From: RHKX01 sp963743875
GTDB lineage: Bacteria; Actinomycetota; Thermoleophilia; Solirubrobacterales; 70-9
Direction: 5' to 3'
Assembly (NCBI GenBank): GCA_963743875.1
Contig: CAVURM010000001.1
Coordinates: 930,001 to 994,000, forward strand
DNA length: 64,000 bases
Positions 8,133-16,593 of the stretch are shown piece by piece. Numbering within the stretch: position 1 is the first letter of the stretch; every line of letters begins with the position of its first letter. The notes under the pieces were generated by a model. The model was given only the letters and a program-made list of their open reading frames with translations, made no database searches and was not told the origin of the DNA. The position numbers were made by a program, and so were the translations under genes.

Positions 8133-9254
8133 ATGAACCCGTTCCGGTACAGCGAGCCCGTCCCGACCGCCGAGCTGATCGATCGCGACGCGGAGACCGC
8201 GCGGTTGGTCGAGACCGCCGTCAGCGGCAACAACAGCCGGCTCGTCGCCCCGCGACGCTACGGCAAGACATCGCTGCTCAACAGGCTCCGCGACGACGTC
8301 GTCCGCGAGGGATGGAACGCCGTCTACGTCGATTTCTTCGGGGTCCTGACGCTCGCCGACGTCAGCGCCCGGGTCGAGCGCGCATACGCGACGCAGCTCG
8401 AGGGTACGGTCGCCGCCTGGTTCTCGGGCTTTCGCCGGAAGCTCCGGCCGGGCCTGCGGATCGGGGCCGACGACGTCCTCAGCGCCGAGCTCGAGCTCTC
8501 CTTCGACCCGGCCGCGGAGCCGCCGCTGCTCGAGCGACTGGCGATCCCGTTGCGGATGTTCGAGCGCACGGGAACGAGGACGCTCGTGATCTTCGACGAG
8601 TTCCAGGACGTGCTCACGGCATCCGACCGTGCCGATGCGGTCATCCGCAGCGAGATCCAGCATCACGGAGACGCCGCGAGCTACGTCTTCGCGGGATCGC
8701 AGCCGGGGATGATGAGGAGCCTCTTCGCCGACAAGCGACGCGCCCTCTACGGCCAGGCGCGCGGGATCGACCTCTCCCCCCTCGACCCCGCCGACGTCGC
8801 CGAGTATCTCGAGCTGCGGTTCCGTGACACCGGCAAGCAGGTCGGCGAGGCGCTCGACCCCCTTCTCGACCTCGCGGCGGGACACCCCCAGCGGACGATG
8901 CTGCTCGCCCACCTCGTCTGGGAGGGGACGCCCCCGCGATCGCGGGCGACGGAGACCGAATGGGCCGACGCCGCCGACGCCGCCATGGTGGAGGTCCAGG
9001 ACGAGCTGCGCGCGGTCTGGACGGGCCTGAGCGCCGGTCAGCGCCGTGTGCTGACGGCGATCGCCGAGAACCGCGAGGGGATCTACGCGTCGGGCCGTCG
9101 CCACGGAGGCTCCCGGGGCGGCTCGGCGAAGGCCGCCGTCGAGGTGTTGCGCGACAACGGCGAGATCTACGAAGATCCCGACACCAGCACCGGCTTCCGC
9201 GTCGTCGATCCGCTCCTCGGCGCCTGGGTAGCCGGCGGAAGGGGCTCAGAATGA
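8133..9254 (+). CDS. P-loop ATPase of the archaeal-ATPase / AAA_35-like type
   Basis: 373 residues. Walker A is VAPRRYGKTSLLNRL near residues 38-52, where the RR-GKTSL form is typical of the STAND-related 'archaeal ATPase' group. Walker B is TLVIFDEFQDVL near residue 150, followed by a sensor-like YVFAGSQPGMM. The C-terminal 80 residues look like a winged helix (LSAGQRRVLTAIAENREGIYA...). Such proteins are often stand-alone and of unknown partner. The gene is preceded by a palindrome and overlaps the next gene by 4 bases (ATGA). Function unknown; an ATP-dependent switch or defence/toxin-like role is only a possibility. Confidence 0.8.
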   Translation: MNPFRYSEPVPTAELIDRDAETARLVETAVSGNNSRLVAPRRYGKTSLLNRLRDDVVREGWNAVYVDFFGVLTLADVSARVERAYATQLEGTVAAWFSGFRRKLRPGLRIGADDVLSAELELSFDPAAEPPLLERLAIPLRMFERTGTRTLVIFDEFQDVLTASDRADAVIRSEIQHHGDAASYVFAGSQPGMMRSLFADKRRALYGQARGIDLSPLDPADVAEYLELRFRDTGKQVGEALDPLLDLAAGHPQRTMLLAHLVWEGTPPRSRATETEWADAADAAMVEVQDELRAVWTGLSAGQRRVLTAIAENREGIYASGRRHGGSRGGSAKAAVEVLRDNGEIYEDPDTSTGFRVVDPLLGAWVAGGRGSE

Positions 9255-9688
9255 ACCGCACGCACACACATCGGATGCGGGTCCGCTTCGCGGAGTGCGA
9301 CCCTCAGGGCATCGTCTTCAACTCTCGCTATCTCGAGTATTTCGACGTCGCGATCACGGAGTTCTGGCGCGACACGGTCGGTCCCTACGACGAGGCGACC
9401 GCAGGCCAACGAGGTCGAGTTGGTGGTCGCCGAGGCGGGGATCCGCTACCGAAGCTCGCTGAGCTTCGACGACGAGTTCGAGCTGCGCACGTCGATCGGC
9501 CGCCTCGGGACGACGTCGATCACCACGTCGATCGCCGTCGTCAGGGACGCGGAAGACCGTCGCCGAGGGCGAGCTGCGACACGTGTTCCTGGACCGCGCA
9601 GGCCGGCACCAAGACAGCGATACCGGCTGCGGTGCGAGCCGGATTCGAGCCGTATCTGAAGTCGGACGGCGAGTCGCCACACACCTGA
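9251..9688 (+). CDS. 4HBT (YbgC-like) acyl-CoA thioesterase, broken by three one-base insertions
   Basis: A hot-dog thioesterase of about 144 residues can be rebuilt. It starts at ATG 9251 with RVRFAECDPQGIVFNSRYLEYFD, the family's catalytic Asp motif, then continues in a second frame (VVAEAGIRYRSSLSFDDEFEL), a third (HVFLDRAG) and returns to the first (GTKTAIPAAVRAGF) before stopping at 9688. Dropping one C near 9406, one near 9550 and one near 9600 gives a continuous normal-length protein. Three insertions of the same base in 200 bases with every motif preserved look like sequence errors rather than decay. It hydrolyses short acyl-CoAs by family. Translationally coupled to the ATPase gene. 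Confidence 0.72.
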   Translation: MNRTHTHRMRVRFAECDPQGIVFNSRYLEYFDVAITEFWRDTVGPYDEATAGQRGRVGGRRGGDPLPKLAELRRRVRAAHVDRPPRDDVDHHVDRRRQGRGRPSPRASCDTCSWTAQAGTKTAIPAAVRAGFEPYLKSDGESPHT

Positions 9689-9717
9689 TCGACTCGATCC
9701 TCGATCATTGGAAGCCC

Positions 9718-11368
9718 GTGAACGACGACGACTTCATCGATCCCCGCCGGACCCGCATCTACGTCACGGGCCATCGCAATCCGGATACGGATTCGATCGC
9801 ATCGGCGATCGCCTACGCGGAGCTGAAGCAGCAGCTCGACCCCGACAGCGACTACGTGCCGGTGCGCCTCGGGAAGGTCAACGCCCAGACCGCCTGGGTG
9901 CTGGAGCAGAGCGGTGCGAGCAGCCGGATCTGATGGAGCACGTGCTGCTGCGAGTCAGCGACGTGATGCAGGAGAGCTTCCCGATCGCCGACCATCGCGA
10001 GCCGCTGCGTCTGGTCGGGCGGACCATGGCGGCCGGCGACCTCGACTCGTCCCGATCGTCGGCTCCGAGGGCGAGCTGATCGGCGTGATGACCGAGCGCG
10101 CGCTGGCACACCGCTACATCCGTGAGACCGGCAAGACCCACAGCCTCTCCGACGCTCCGACGACCGTCTCGGCGATCGTCGACACGCTGGACGGTGAGCT
10201 GATCGAAGGTGATGACGGCACCGTCTCCGGGCGGGTCTGGGTGCATTCGATCGACGCCTCCCGCAGCGACAGCAAGATCTCCGACGGCGACATCGTCGTG
10301 GTCGGCAACCGCGTCGACGCGCAGCGACAGTCGATCGAGCTCGGCGCCACGGTGCTGATCACCAGCAACGGTCTGCCGCCGACCGACGAGGTCCTGACCC
10401 TCGCCCGGGAGCGGGGTACGCGGGTGATCATCAGCCCACTCGACTCCTACGTGAGCTGCCGGATGGTCACGCTGGCCTCGCCGTGCGAGGGCATGGCCGA
10501 TCGTGAGCCGCTCACCGTTGACCCCGACGACCTGATCGTCGACATCTCCGAGCAGATCAAGGATGTCCACTACCGGGCGGCGGTGGCGATCGATTCCGGC
10601 AAGCGCCCGGTCGGACTGATCACGCGGACCGACCTCGTCTCCCCCGCCCCGCGCCGAGTGATCCTCGTCGACCATGCCGAGGCGGCCCAGAGCGTGCCGG
10701 GCGTCGAGCAGGCCGAGATCGTCGAGATCCTCGACCACCACCACATCGGCTCGATCGAGACGAGGGTGCCGGTGACCGCGACCTTCGATCCGGTCGGCTC
10801 CACCGCGACGCTGATCACCGAGCGATTCATCGGCAACGAGATCGAGCCGATGGACTCGACCGCGACGCTGCTGCTCTGCGCCGTGCTCTCCGACACCGTC
10901 CTGCTGAACTCGCCGACGACGACCGACCGCGATCGCGCCGCGATCGACTACCTCGAGGACCTGATCGACGTCAACGCGATGTCGCTGGGCCGGCAGATGT
11001 TCGAGTCGACCTCCGACGTCTCGGAGGTCTCGGCTTCGGAGATCGCGACCAGGGACGCCAAGGAGTACCAGCTGCCCTCCGGTGACACGGTCTCGATCGC
11101 CCAGATCGAAACCGTCGGTAAGCGGGTCCTCGAACGTCGCACCGAACTCGTCGAAGCGATCGACGACGTCCGCCACCGCAACGGCTACTCACTTGCCGCC
11201 CTGATGATCACCGACATCCTCGACCAGGGCACCGTCCTGATCGCCGTCGGCGACGTCACCGGGGTCGAGAAGGCCTTCGGCGAGCGGGACGACGACGGTC
11301 TGATCTCGCTGCCCGGAGTGATGAGCCGCAAGAAGCAGGTCGCTCCCGTCCTGCTGGGCGCCCTGTAG
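9718..11368 (+). CDS. ppaC: Family II manganese-dependent inorganic pyrophosphatase with CBS and DRTGG domains, two frameshifts
   Basis: Cytosolic DHH-family pyrophosphatase. Starting at GTG 9718 the protein has YVTGHRNPDTDSIASAIAYAEL (metal ligands H, D, D), then CBS-type text (SDVMQESFPIADHREPLRL), the DRTGG region, a second CBS (LIVDISEQIKDVHYRAAV), the DHH motif ILDHHHIGS near base 10740 and the DHHA2 domain to 11368. The frame breaks twice, near 9922 (one base missing in the stretch coding SEPDLM) and near 10045 (one C missing before LVPIVGSEGEL). The rest is intact over about 550 residues. The CBS-DRTGG insert is the adenine-nucleotide-regulated variety. Confidence 0.85.
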
Positions 11369-11380
11369 GCGGGTTCCACG

Positions 11381-11466
11381 AGGGCCGGGCGGGGCAGGGG
11401 TCCCGCGGGGGCAACTCGCTGCGCTCGTGCTGGACTCCCCGCGGGACCCCAACCCCACCCGGCCCT
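11381..11466. repeat. Long imperfect hairpin with 30-base arms
   Basis: The arms 11381-11410 and 11437-11466 pair at 27 of 30 positions directly and at one more as G-U, around a 26-base loop. Both arms are G/C-only over most of their length. It lies in the 173-base gap between the pyrophosphatase and the GFA-type gene, both on the plus strand. There is no T-run after the stem. It could be a terminator, a mobile hairpin element or a structured 3' end. Confidence 0.65.
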
Positions 11467-11541
11467 TCACAGCTTCGGTGGCGCCCGCAGACGGTTGCCT
11501 GTCGGGGCAGCAGGGCGCGTGGGTCGCGATAGGCTCGCGCT

Positions 11542-11985
11542 GTGAGCGAGGTTCCGGACCTTCCCCTGACCGGCGGTTGTCCCTGCGAGGCGGTTCGCTT
11601 CGAGCTGAGCGAGCCGCCCCTTGGCGCCGCCATCTGTCACTGCAAGCGATGCCAGAAGCGCACCGGGACGGCATTCTCCGTCAGCGCCCTGACCGCGGTC
11701 GGCTCATTCCGGCTCACCGCCGGTGAGGACACGGTGCGCGCGTGGAGCGCCGGCGATGGCTGGACGAAGCACTTCTGCCCTACCTGCGGCGGCCACGTCT
11801 TCACAACCAACCCCGAAGACGACGAGTTGATCGCCGTCCGCATGGGGTCGCTGGATCAGGATCCGGGAATCCGACCCGCCGCCCACCAGTTCGTCGACTA
11901 CGCGGCGCCGTGGCTGGCGATCCCTGACGACGGCCTGCCGCGGTTCCCCGAACGGATCTCCAGCTACACGGAAGAACCGCGATAG
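11542..11985 (+). CDS. GFA-domain (CENP-V/GFA zinc-binding) protein
   Basis: 147 residues from a GTG start. The zinc-binding cysteine pattern of the glutathione-dependent formaldehyde-activating (GFA) fold is complete: GGCPCEAVRF, CHCKRCQKRTG and FCPTCGGHVF. Length is normal for the family. Actinobacteria generally lack glutathione, so the family name should not be read as the activity. It is followed 11 bases later by an exported protein gene. Substrate unknown. Confidence 0.85.
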   Translation: MSEVPDLPLTGGCPCEAVRFELSEPPLGAAICHCKRCQKRTGTAFSVSALTAVGSFRLTAGEDTVRAWSAGDGWTKHFCPTCGGHVFTTNPEDDELIAVRMGSLDQDPGIRPAAHQFVDYAAPWLAIPDDGLPRFPERISSYTEEPR

Positions 11986-11996
11986 GGCGGGGCGAG

Positions 11997-12638
11997 ATGC
12001 CGCCAATGCGGGGGAATGGCGCGGTCGTTGGGGTAGTTGTCGCGATTTCGATCGGGGCCCTGCTGCCCGCAACCTCGAGCGGAGCGGTAGGCGGCCCACC
12101 CACCCTCGAGGGAAATCGTTGCGACCGTTACTCGAAGCCTTGCGGCAAGCCATACGTGCTCGCGGAGGGCCGCCAGTTCGGCGGCAGGCGCGAGGTGGTC
12201 GGCATGAAGAGCCGCCTCGGCGCCTGTCTCAGCTTCGAGCGGACGGCGGTTCTCGTTCCGTTTTACGGCTACCCGTGCGACGAGCGAGCGACCCCTCGGC
12301 CGAAGAGGCCATTCAGGGTGGAACTCGTGTCATCCCAGACCACGAAGCAGCCCGACAATGCCGACCCGGGGGCCAGGAAGACGGAGATCGGCGGAGTCCT
12401 TCGGCCGGACGTTGCCCGCGTTGAGGCGGTTTACATCCGTGCGGGCGAGAAGCTTCGACAGGACGCGATCACCGGGCAGGTCGATCGCGATCTGGCTCGA
12501 CGGGTTGGTTTCGGCGGAGCGGTGGGGGTCTTCGACCTCGGCCTTCGCGGTAACCCCCTCAGCCGGCGGAACGGAATTCGCTTGAAGGCTTTCGATGACG
12601 GCGGCAACCTGCTTCGCGTCGACTCCCTGAGTCCCTGA
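11997..12638 (+). CDS. Exported hypothetical protein
   Basis: 213 residues with a clear Sec signal (VVGVVVAISIGALLPATSSGA, here residues about 10-30, cleavage near AVGG). The mature protein is basic with four cysteines (NRCDRYSKPCG, GACLSFE, GYPCDE) that could form two disulfides. No domain recognised. ATG 11997 and ATG 12006 are both possible starts. It follows the GFA gene closely and converges on the next gene with an overlap at the 3' end. Confidence 0.7.
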   Translation: MPPMRGNGAVVGVVVAISIGALLPATSSGAVGGPPTLEGNRCDRYSKPCGKPYVLAEGRQFGGRREVVGMKSRLGACLSFERTAVLVPFYGYPCDERATPRPKRPFRVELVSSQTTKQPDNADPGARKTEIGGVLRPDVARVEAVYIRAGEKLRQDAITGQVDRDLARRVGFGGAVGVFDLGLRGNPLSRRNGIRLKAFDDGGNLLRVDSLSP

Positions 12639-12956
12639 TCGGCTTTCGCGACCGGATCGCCAGCAATGCCACTCCCGCGGCCGTGACTGCGCCGAGGACG
12701 GGGACCGCTCGCCGCGCAGTGCGGGGCGGGAGAACCAGCTCGAACAGCGGGACCGGGTCACCGATGCGATCTCCGAGCGCTGCCAGCGGCAGTCCCCCTG
12801 GTTGGCGGCGACCAGCACCCCCTCGGCCACGAGGATGCCGATGGCCCGCCGGAGCAGCGGGCCGCGGCGGCCGCTGATCGCGCACCACCAGATGTAGGCG
12901 ATCGAGGCGAGGAAGCCGGCCGCAATCAGCGCATGGCCGGTGCGCCACGCAATCAC
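12559..12956 (-). CDS. Small integral membrane protein, frameshifted
   Basis: From GTG 12956 the frame reads VIAWRTGHALIAAGFLASIAY (first helix), then RRAIGILVAEGVLVAANQGDC (second helix ending in a GDC motif). The expected continuation PLAALGDRIGDPVPLFELVLPP, followed by a third helix VLGAVTAAGVALLAI, is found one frame over, so a base is missing near 12795. The GDCPL...LGDPVPLFELVLPP block is a recurrent actinobacterial membrane-protein pattern of unknown function that I recall by eye. Convergent overlap of about 80 bases with the upstream exported-protein gene. Confidence 0.55.
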
Positions 12957-13144
12957 AACCGGCGGCAGGCCTTGCCTTGGCCTCAGATTAGACCCGGTTG
13001 GCGTCATGGATCGCAACGAGTATCCCCCGGCCCACTCGCCCAAGGCGAACTTCTGGCGCACCTGCCGTTCACCAGGGGCGCAAATGCACCAGCAGCCTTC
13101 GCCCAGGGGCCTTCGCCCGCCGAGATCCGCGGTAGCAGCCGCCC

Positions 13145-14956
13145 CTAGGCCAGTTCGGACTTGAGCTTGTCCAGGTGCGACTGGATCTCGCTCGGCAGGT
13201 TCTTGAACTGCGCCAGGTGCTCCTCGAGCTGTGGCAACTCGGCGGCGACCTTGGCGCCGTCGACCGCGGTCAGCTCCTCGAGCGCGGCTTCTGAGAGCTC
13301 GAGCCCTTCGACGTTGAGCTCACCGGCCGCCGGGACGTAGCCGATCGGGGTCTCGACGACCTCGGACTCGCCGTTGCAGCGCCGGAAGACCCACTCGAGG
13401 ACGCGGCTGTTCTCGCCGAATCCGGGCCAGATGAACTTCCCGTCGGCGTCCTTGCGGAACCAGTTGACGTAGAAGATCTTCGGCAGCTTGTCGGCGTCGC
13501 CCCTGCGGCCGATCTCGAGCCAGTGCTCGAAGTAGGCACCCATGTCGTAGCCGCAGAAAGGCAGCATCGCGAACGGGTCGAAGCGGAGTTGGCCGACCGT
13601 GCCGAAGGCGGCGGCGGTCATCTCCGACGACATCGTCGAGCCGAGGAAGACACCGTGCTCCCAGTCGAACGCCTCTCGGACCAGCGGCACCACGGAGGCG
13701 CGGCGACCGCCGAACAGGAAGGCGTCGATCGGGACGCCGACCGGGTCCTCCCACTCGTCGGCGATGACCGGGCATTGGGCAGCGCCAACGGTGAAGCGGG
13801 CGTTCGGATGGGCGGCCGGCGCCTCGGACTCAGGAGTCCATTCGTTGCCGTGCCAATCGATCGCGTGCGCCGGAGCGTCCGCGGTCATGCCCTCCCACCA
13901 GACGTCTCCGTCGTCGGTGAGCGCACAGTTGGTGAAAATCGTGTCCTTCTCGATCGACGCCATCGCGTTCGGGTTGGTCTCGACGCCGGTTCCCGGAGCC
14001 ACTCCGAAGAACCCGGCCTCGGGGTTGATCGCGTACAGGCGGCCGTCGTCGCCGAACTTCATCCAGGCGATGTCGTCGCCGACGGTCTCGACCTTCCAGT
14101 CGGGAAGGGTCGGGATCAGCATCGCCAGGTTGGTCTTCCCGCAGGCCGAAGGGAACGCGCCGGTGACGTACTTGACCTGGCCCTCGGGCGAGGTCAGCTT
14201 GAGGATCAGCATGTGCTCGGCCATCCAGCCCTCGTCGCGGGCGATCGCCGAAGCGATCCGGAGCGCCAGACACTTCTTGCCCAGCAGCGCGTTGCCGCCG
14301 TATCCGGAGCCGAAGGACCAGATCTCGCGAGTCTCGGGGTAGTGGACGATGTACTTGGTCTCGGCGTTCGTGGGCCAGGCGCAATCGGCCTCGCCCTCGG
14401 CCAGCGGGGCGCCGACCGAATGCACGCAGGGCACGAACTCGCCGTCGGCCCCGAGCGCCTCGAGCGCGCGGTCGCCCATCCGGGTCATGATCCGCATCGA
14501 GACGGCGACGTAAGGGGAGTCGGTGAGCTGGATGCCGATCTCGGACTTGTCGGAGCCGAGCGGCCCCATCGAGAACGGGACGACGTACATCGTCCGGCCG
14601 CTCATGCACCCATCGAAGAGTCCGGAAATCGTCTCGCGCATCTCCGCGGGGGCCTTCCAGTTGTTGGTCGGACCGGCGTCGCTCTCACGCTCGCTGCAGA
14701 TGTAGGTCTGATCCTCGACCCTTGCGACGTCACTGGGGTCCGACCAGGCGAGATAGGAGTTGGGGCGCTTGGCATCTGAGAGCCGCTGGAACGTGCCCGC
14801 CTCGACCAGGCCGCCGCAGAGCCGGTCGTACTCCTCGGCCGAGCCGTCGCACCAGTAGATCGACTGGGGCTTCGTCAGGGCTGCGATCTCCTCGACCCAA
14901 CTGGTCAAGGCCTCGTTCTTCGTGGGCGCCTCGGGCGCGGCGGTGGCGTGGGTCAT
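13145..14956 (-). CDS. pckG: Phosphoenolpyruvate carboxykinase (GTP)
   Basis: Converts oxaloacetate plus GTP to PEP, CO2 and GDP, the gluconeogenic exit from C4 acids. The GTP-type hallmarks are present: SIYWCDGSAEEYDRL near the N-terminus, the YVVPFSMGPLGS loop, KKCLALRIAS, the P-loop with reactive Cys as FPSACGKTNLAM, and FLFGGRRA. Length is about 600 residues, standard. The open frame reaches a TTG at 14971, but the only SD-like sequence (GGAG) abuts that TTG, so I prefer ATG 14956. With the EMC enzymes this gives a route from acetyl-CoA to sugars. Confidence 0.95.
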   Translation of the reverse strand: MTHATAAPEAPTKNEALTSWVEEIAALTKPQSIYWCDGSAEEYDRLCGGLVEAGTFQRLSDAKRPNSYLAWSDPSDVARVEDQTYICSERESDAGPTNNWKAPAEMRETISGLFDGCMSGRTMYVVPFSMGPLGSDKSEIGIQLTDSPYVAVSMRIMTRMGDRALEALGADGEFVPCVHSVGAPLAEGEADCAWPTNAETKYIVHYPETREIWSFGSGYGGNALLGKKCLALRIASAIARDEGWMAEHMLILKLTSPEGQVKYVTGAFPSACGKTNLAMLIPTLPDWKVETVGDDIAWMKFGDDGRLYAINPEAGFFGVAPGTGVETNPNAMASIEKDTIFTNCALTDDGDVWWEGMTADAPAHAIDWHGNEWTPESEAPAAHPNARFTVGAAQCPVIADEWEDPVGVPIDAFLFGGRRASVVPLVREAFDWEHGVFLGSTMSSEMTAAAFGTVGQLRFDPFAMLPFCGYDMGAYFEHWLEIGRRGDADKLPKIFYVNWFRKDADGKFIWPGFGENSRVLEWVFRRCNGESEVVETPIGYVPAAGELNVEGLELSEAALEELTAVDGAKVAAELPQLEEHLAQFKNLPSEIQSHLDKLKSELA

Positions 14957-15125
14957 GGTGGGCTTGCTCAACTCCTATCTTGGGATCTGCACTCTGGGTG
15001 CCGCCCGCGGTAGGCGAAATCGACGGCTATGCAGTGCGTAGAGGTTGGGTCCATTGTGCCGCATAGCGCCGCGATTTGCCCAGGGCTGAATACCGAACAG
15101 CTCCAAGGGTTGAGTACTGATCCGG

Positions 15126-16505
15126 CTAGGCGAGGTGAACCAGTGCCGCCGAGGCGGCATCCGTTCCCGATCCGACCGCACCGTCCATGTAGCCGTTCCA
15201 GGCGGTGGCCGTCTCGGCTCCCGCCCAGTGGATCGGGCCGACCGGCGCGCGCAGCGCCGGCCCGTTGTCGGTCCAGGCGCCAGGCGGCATGAAGCCCCCA
15301 TAACAGCCGCGAGACCACTCGTCGGCCGCCCAGGCCCGATCGACGTAGCCGACCGGTTCGACGGCCTCAGGGCCGAAGAAACGGCTGAAGCACCCGACGA
15401 CGATCTCCCGCCGCTCACCCTGGGGGAGGTCCATCGCCTCGCGAGCGGCGCTTCCCTCCAAGAAGCCGAGCAGGACCCCGGGTCGGCCGCCCGGCGGGGA
15501 GTTGTCGAAGCCGACGGAGACGGGACCATCAACGCTGGTCACGGCACCGGAGAGTCCGCGTTCGCGCCAGAACGGCCTCTCGTAGACAGCCATGCACTTG
15601 ACGACGCTGCCCTGAGCCATCCGCTGGGATAGGCCGTCGCGAATCGCCGGCAACGGGGGGTCGTATGAGATCCGCCCGGCGAGGGTCGGCGGGACCGCAA
15701 CGATCACGCGGCGAGCCCGGACCGTGAGCCGGTCGGAGGTCACCTCCGCCCCATCCTCGCGATGACGGATCTTCCGCACCGGCGATTCGAGCTCTACCAC
15801 TCCGGCGCCCAGCTCCTCGGCCATTCGCAGGGAGATCAACTGGGTGCCGCCGACGACCCGGTCCTGCTGCGCGCCGCCCTCGGTGTCGGTGAGCATCTCG
15901 ATCGAGCCGGCCGAACGGATGTAGAAGAGGACATGGAGCAGCGAGACATCGCGGGGCTCGGCAGCCCAGACTCCGATGATCGCGAGGCGCAGGATGTCGC
16001 GAGCCGTGCCGGTGCGGACGTTGCGACGCATCCAGGACTCAAAGGTCTGGGAGTCCCAGTCGTCGGCCTTCGGGGCCAGCCAGGGGGACTCCGGCGGCAC
16101 GGTCGCCGCCATCGAGTTGAGCCGACGCAAGATCAGCCCTACCTCAGCGAGGCCGACGGGGTTCACCTTTGGGATGGTCCCCTGGTACTCACCCAGCTGT
16201 CCGCCGCGCTCGAACAGATTGGCTCCCTGCGAATGGGTCGGGAAGGTCTTCAGGCCGAGGTCTTCGATCAGGCCGATCACGCGATCCTGGGTCGGGCCGA
16301 CCCACTGAGCTCCGATCTCGACGACCACGCCGTCGCCGATCGGCTCGTTCAGGGTTCGCCCGCCGACCCGGTCTCGCGCCTCGAGCACGACCACGTCGCG
16401 ACCGGCGGCGCGCAGGGCGCGGGCCGCCGACAGGCCTGCGAGGCCGGCGCCGACCACGGCGACGTCGGCATCCCGGAGCACCGCTGAGTCCCTGCGTCCA
16501 AACAT
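15126..16505 (-). CDS. Flavin-containing monoamine oxidase family protein
   Basis: About 459 residues. The Rossmann FAD motif VAVVGAGLAGLSAARAL and the partner VVLEARDRVGGRT open the protein. The monoamine-oxidase text NEPIGDGVVVEIGAQWVGPTQDR follows, and the C-terminal FAD-contact motif is seen as GPIHWAGAETATAWNGYMDGAV. The Cys that carries 8-alpha-cysteinyl FAD in animal MAO is replaced here, so FAD is probably non-covalent. I chose ATG 16505, 16 residues before the GxGxxG motif, rather than the upstream in-frame codon, because 16594 begins a divergent gene. Amine substrate cannot be assigned. Confidence 0.87.
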   Translation of the reverse strand: MFGRRDSAVLRDADVAVVGAGLAGLSAARALRAAGRDVVVLEARDRVGGRTLNEPIGDGVVVEIGAQWVGPTQDRVIGLIEDLGLKTFPTHSQGANLFERGGQLGEYQGTIPKVNPVGLAEVGLILRRLNSMAATVPPESPWLAPKADDWDSQTFESWMRRNVRTGTARDILRLAIIGVWAAEPRDVSLLHVLFYIRSAGSIEMLTDTEGGAQQDRVVGGTQLISLRMAEELGAGVVELESPVRKIRHREDGAEVTSDRLTVRARRVIVAVPPTLAGRISYDPPLPAIRDGLSQRMAQGSVVKCMAVYERPFWRERGLSGAVTSVDGPVSVGFDNSPPGGRPGVLLGFLEGSAAREAMDLPQGERREIVVGCFSRFFGPEAVEPVGYVDRAWAADEWSRGCYGGFMPPGAWTDNGPALRAPVGPIHWAGAETATAWNGYMDGAVGSGTDAASAALVHLA

Positions 16506-16593
16506 GGCCGCGGATCCTAATGCGGGAATGAGTCGGTAGGGTTCCGCGGCGCTCGGCCACGGCCCCGTGTCCGCCGCACCACACCCCTGATCC

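Noticed and set aside
13523..14779. Long plus-strand open frame opposite pckG
   Set aside because: Antisense shadow of the PEPCK gene; Arg/Gly/Val-biased text with no domain.
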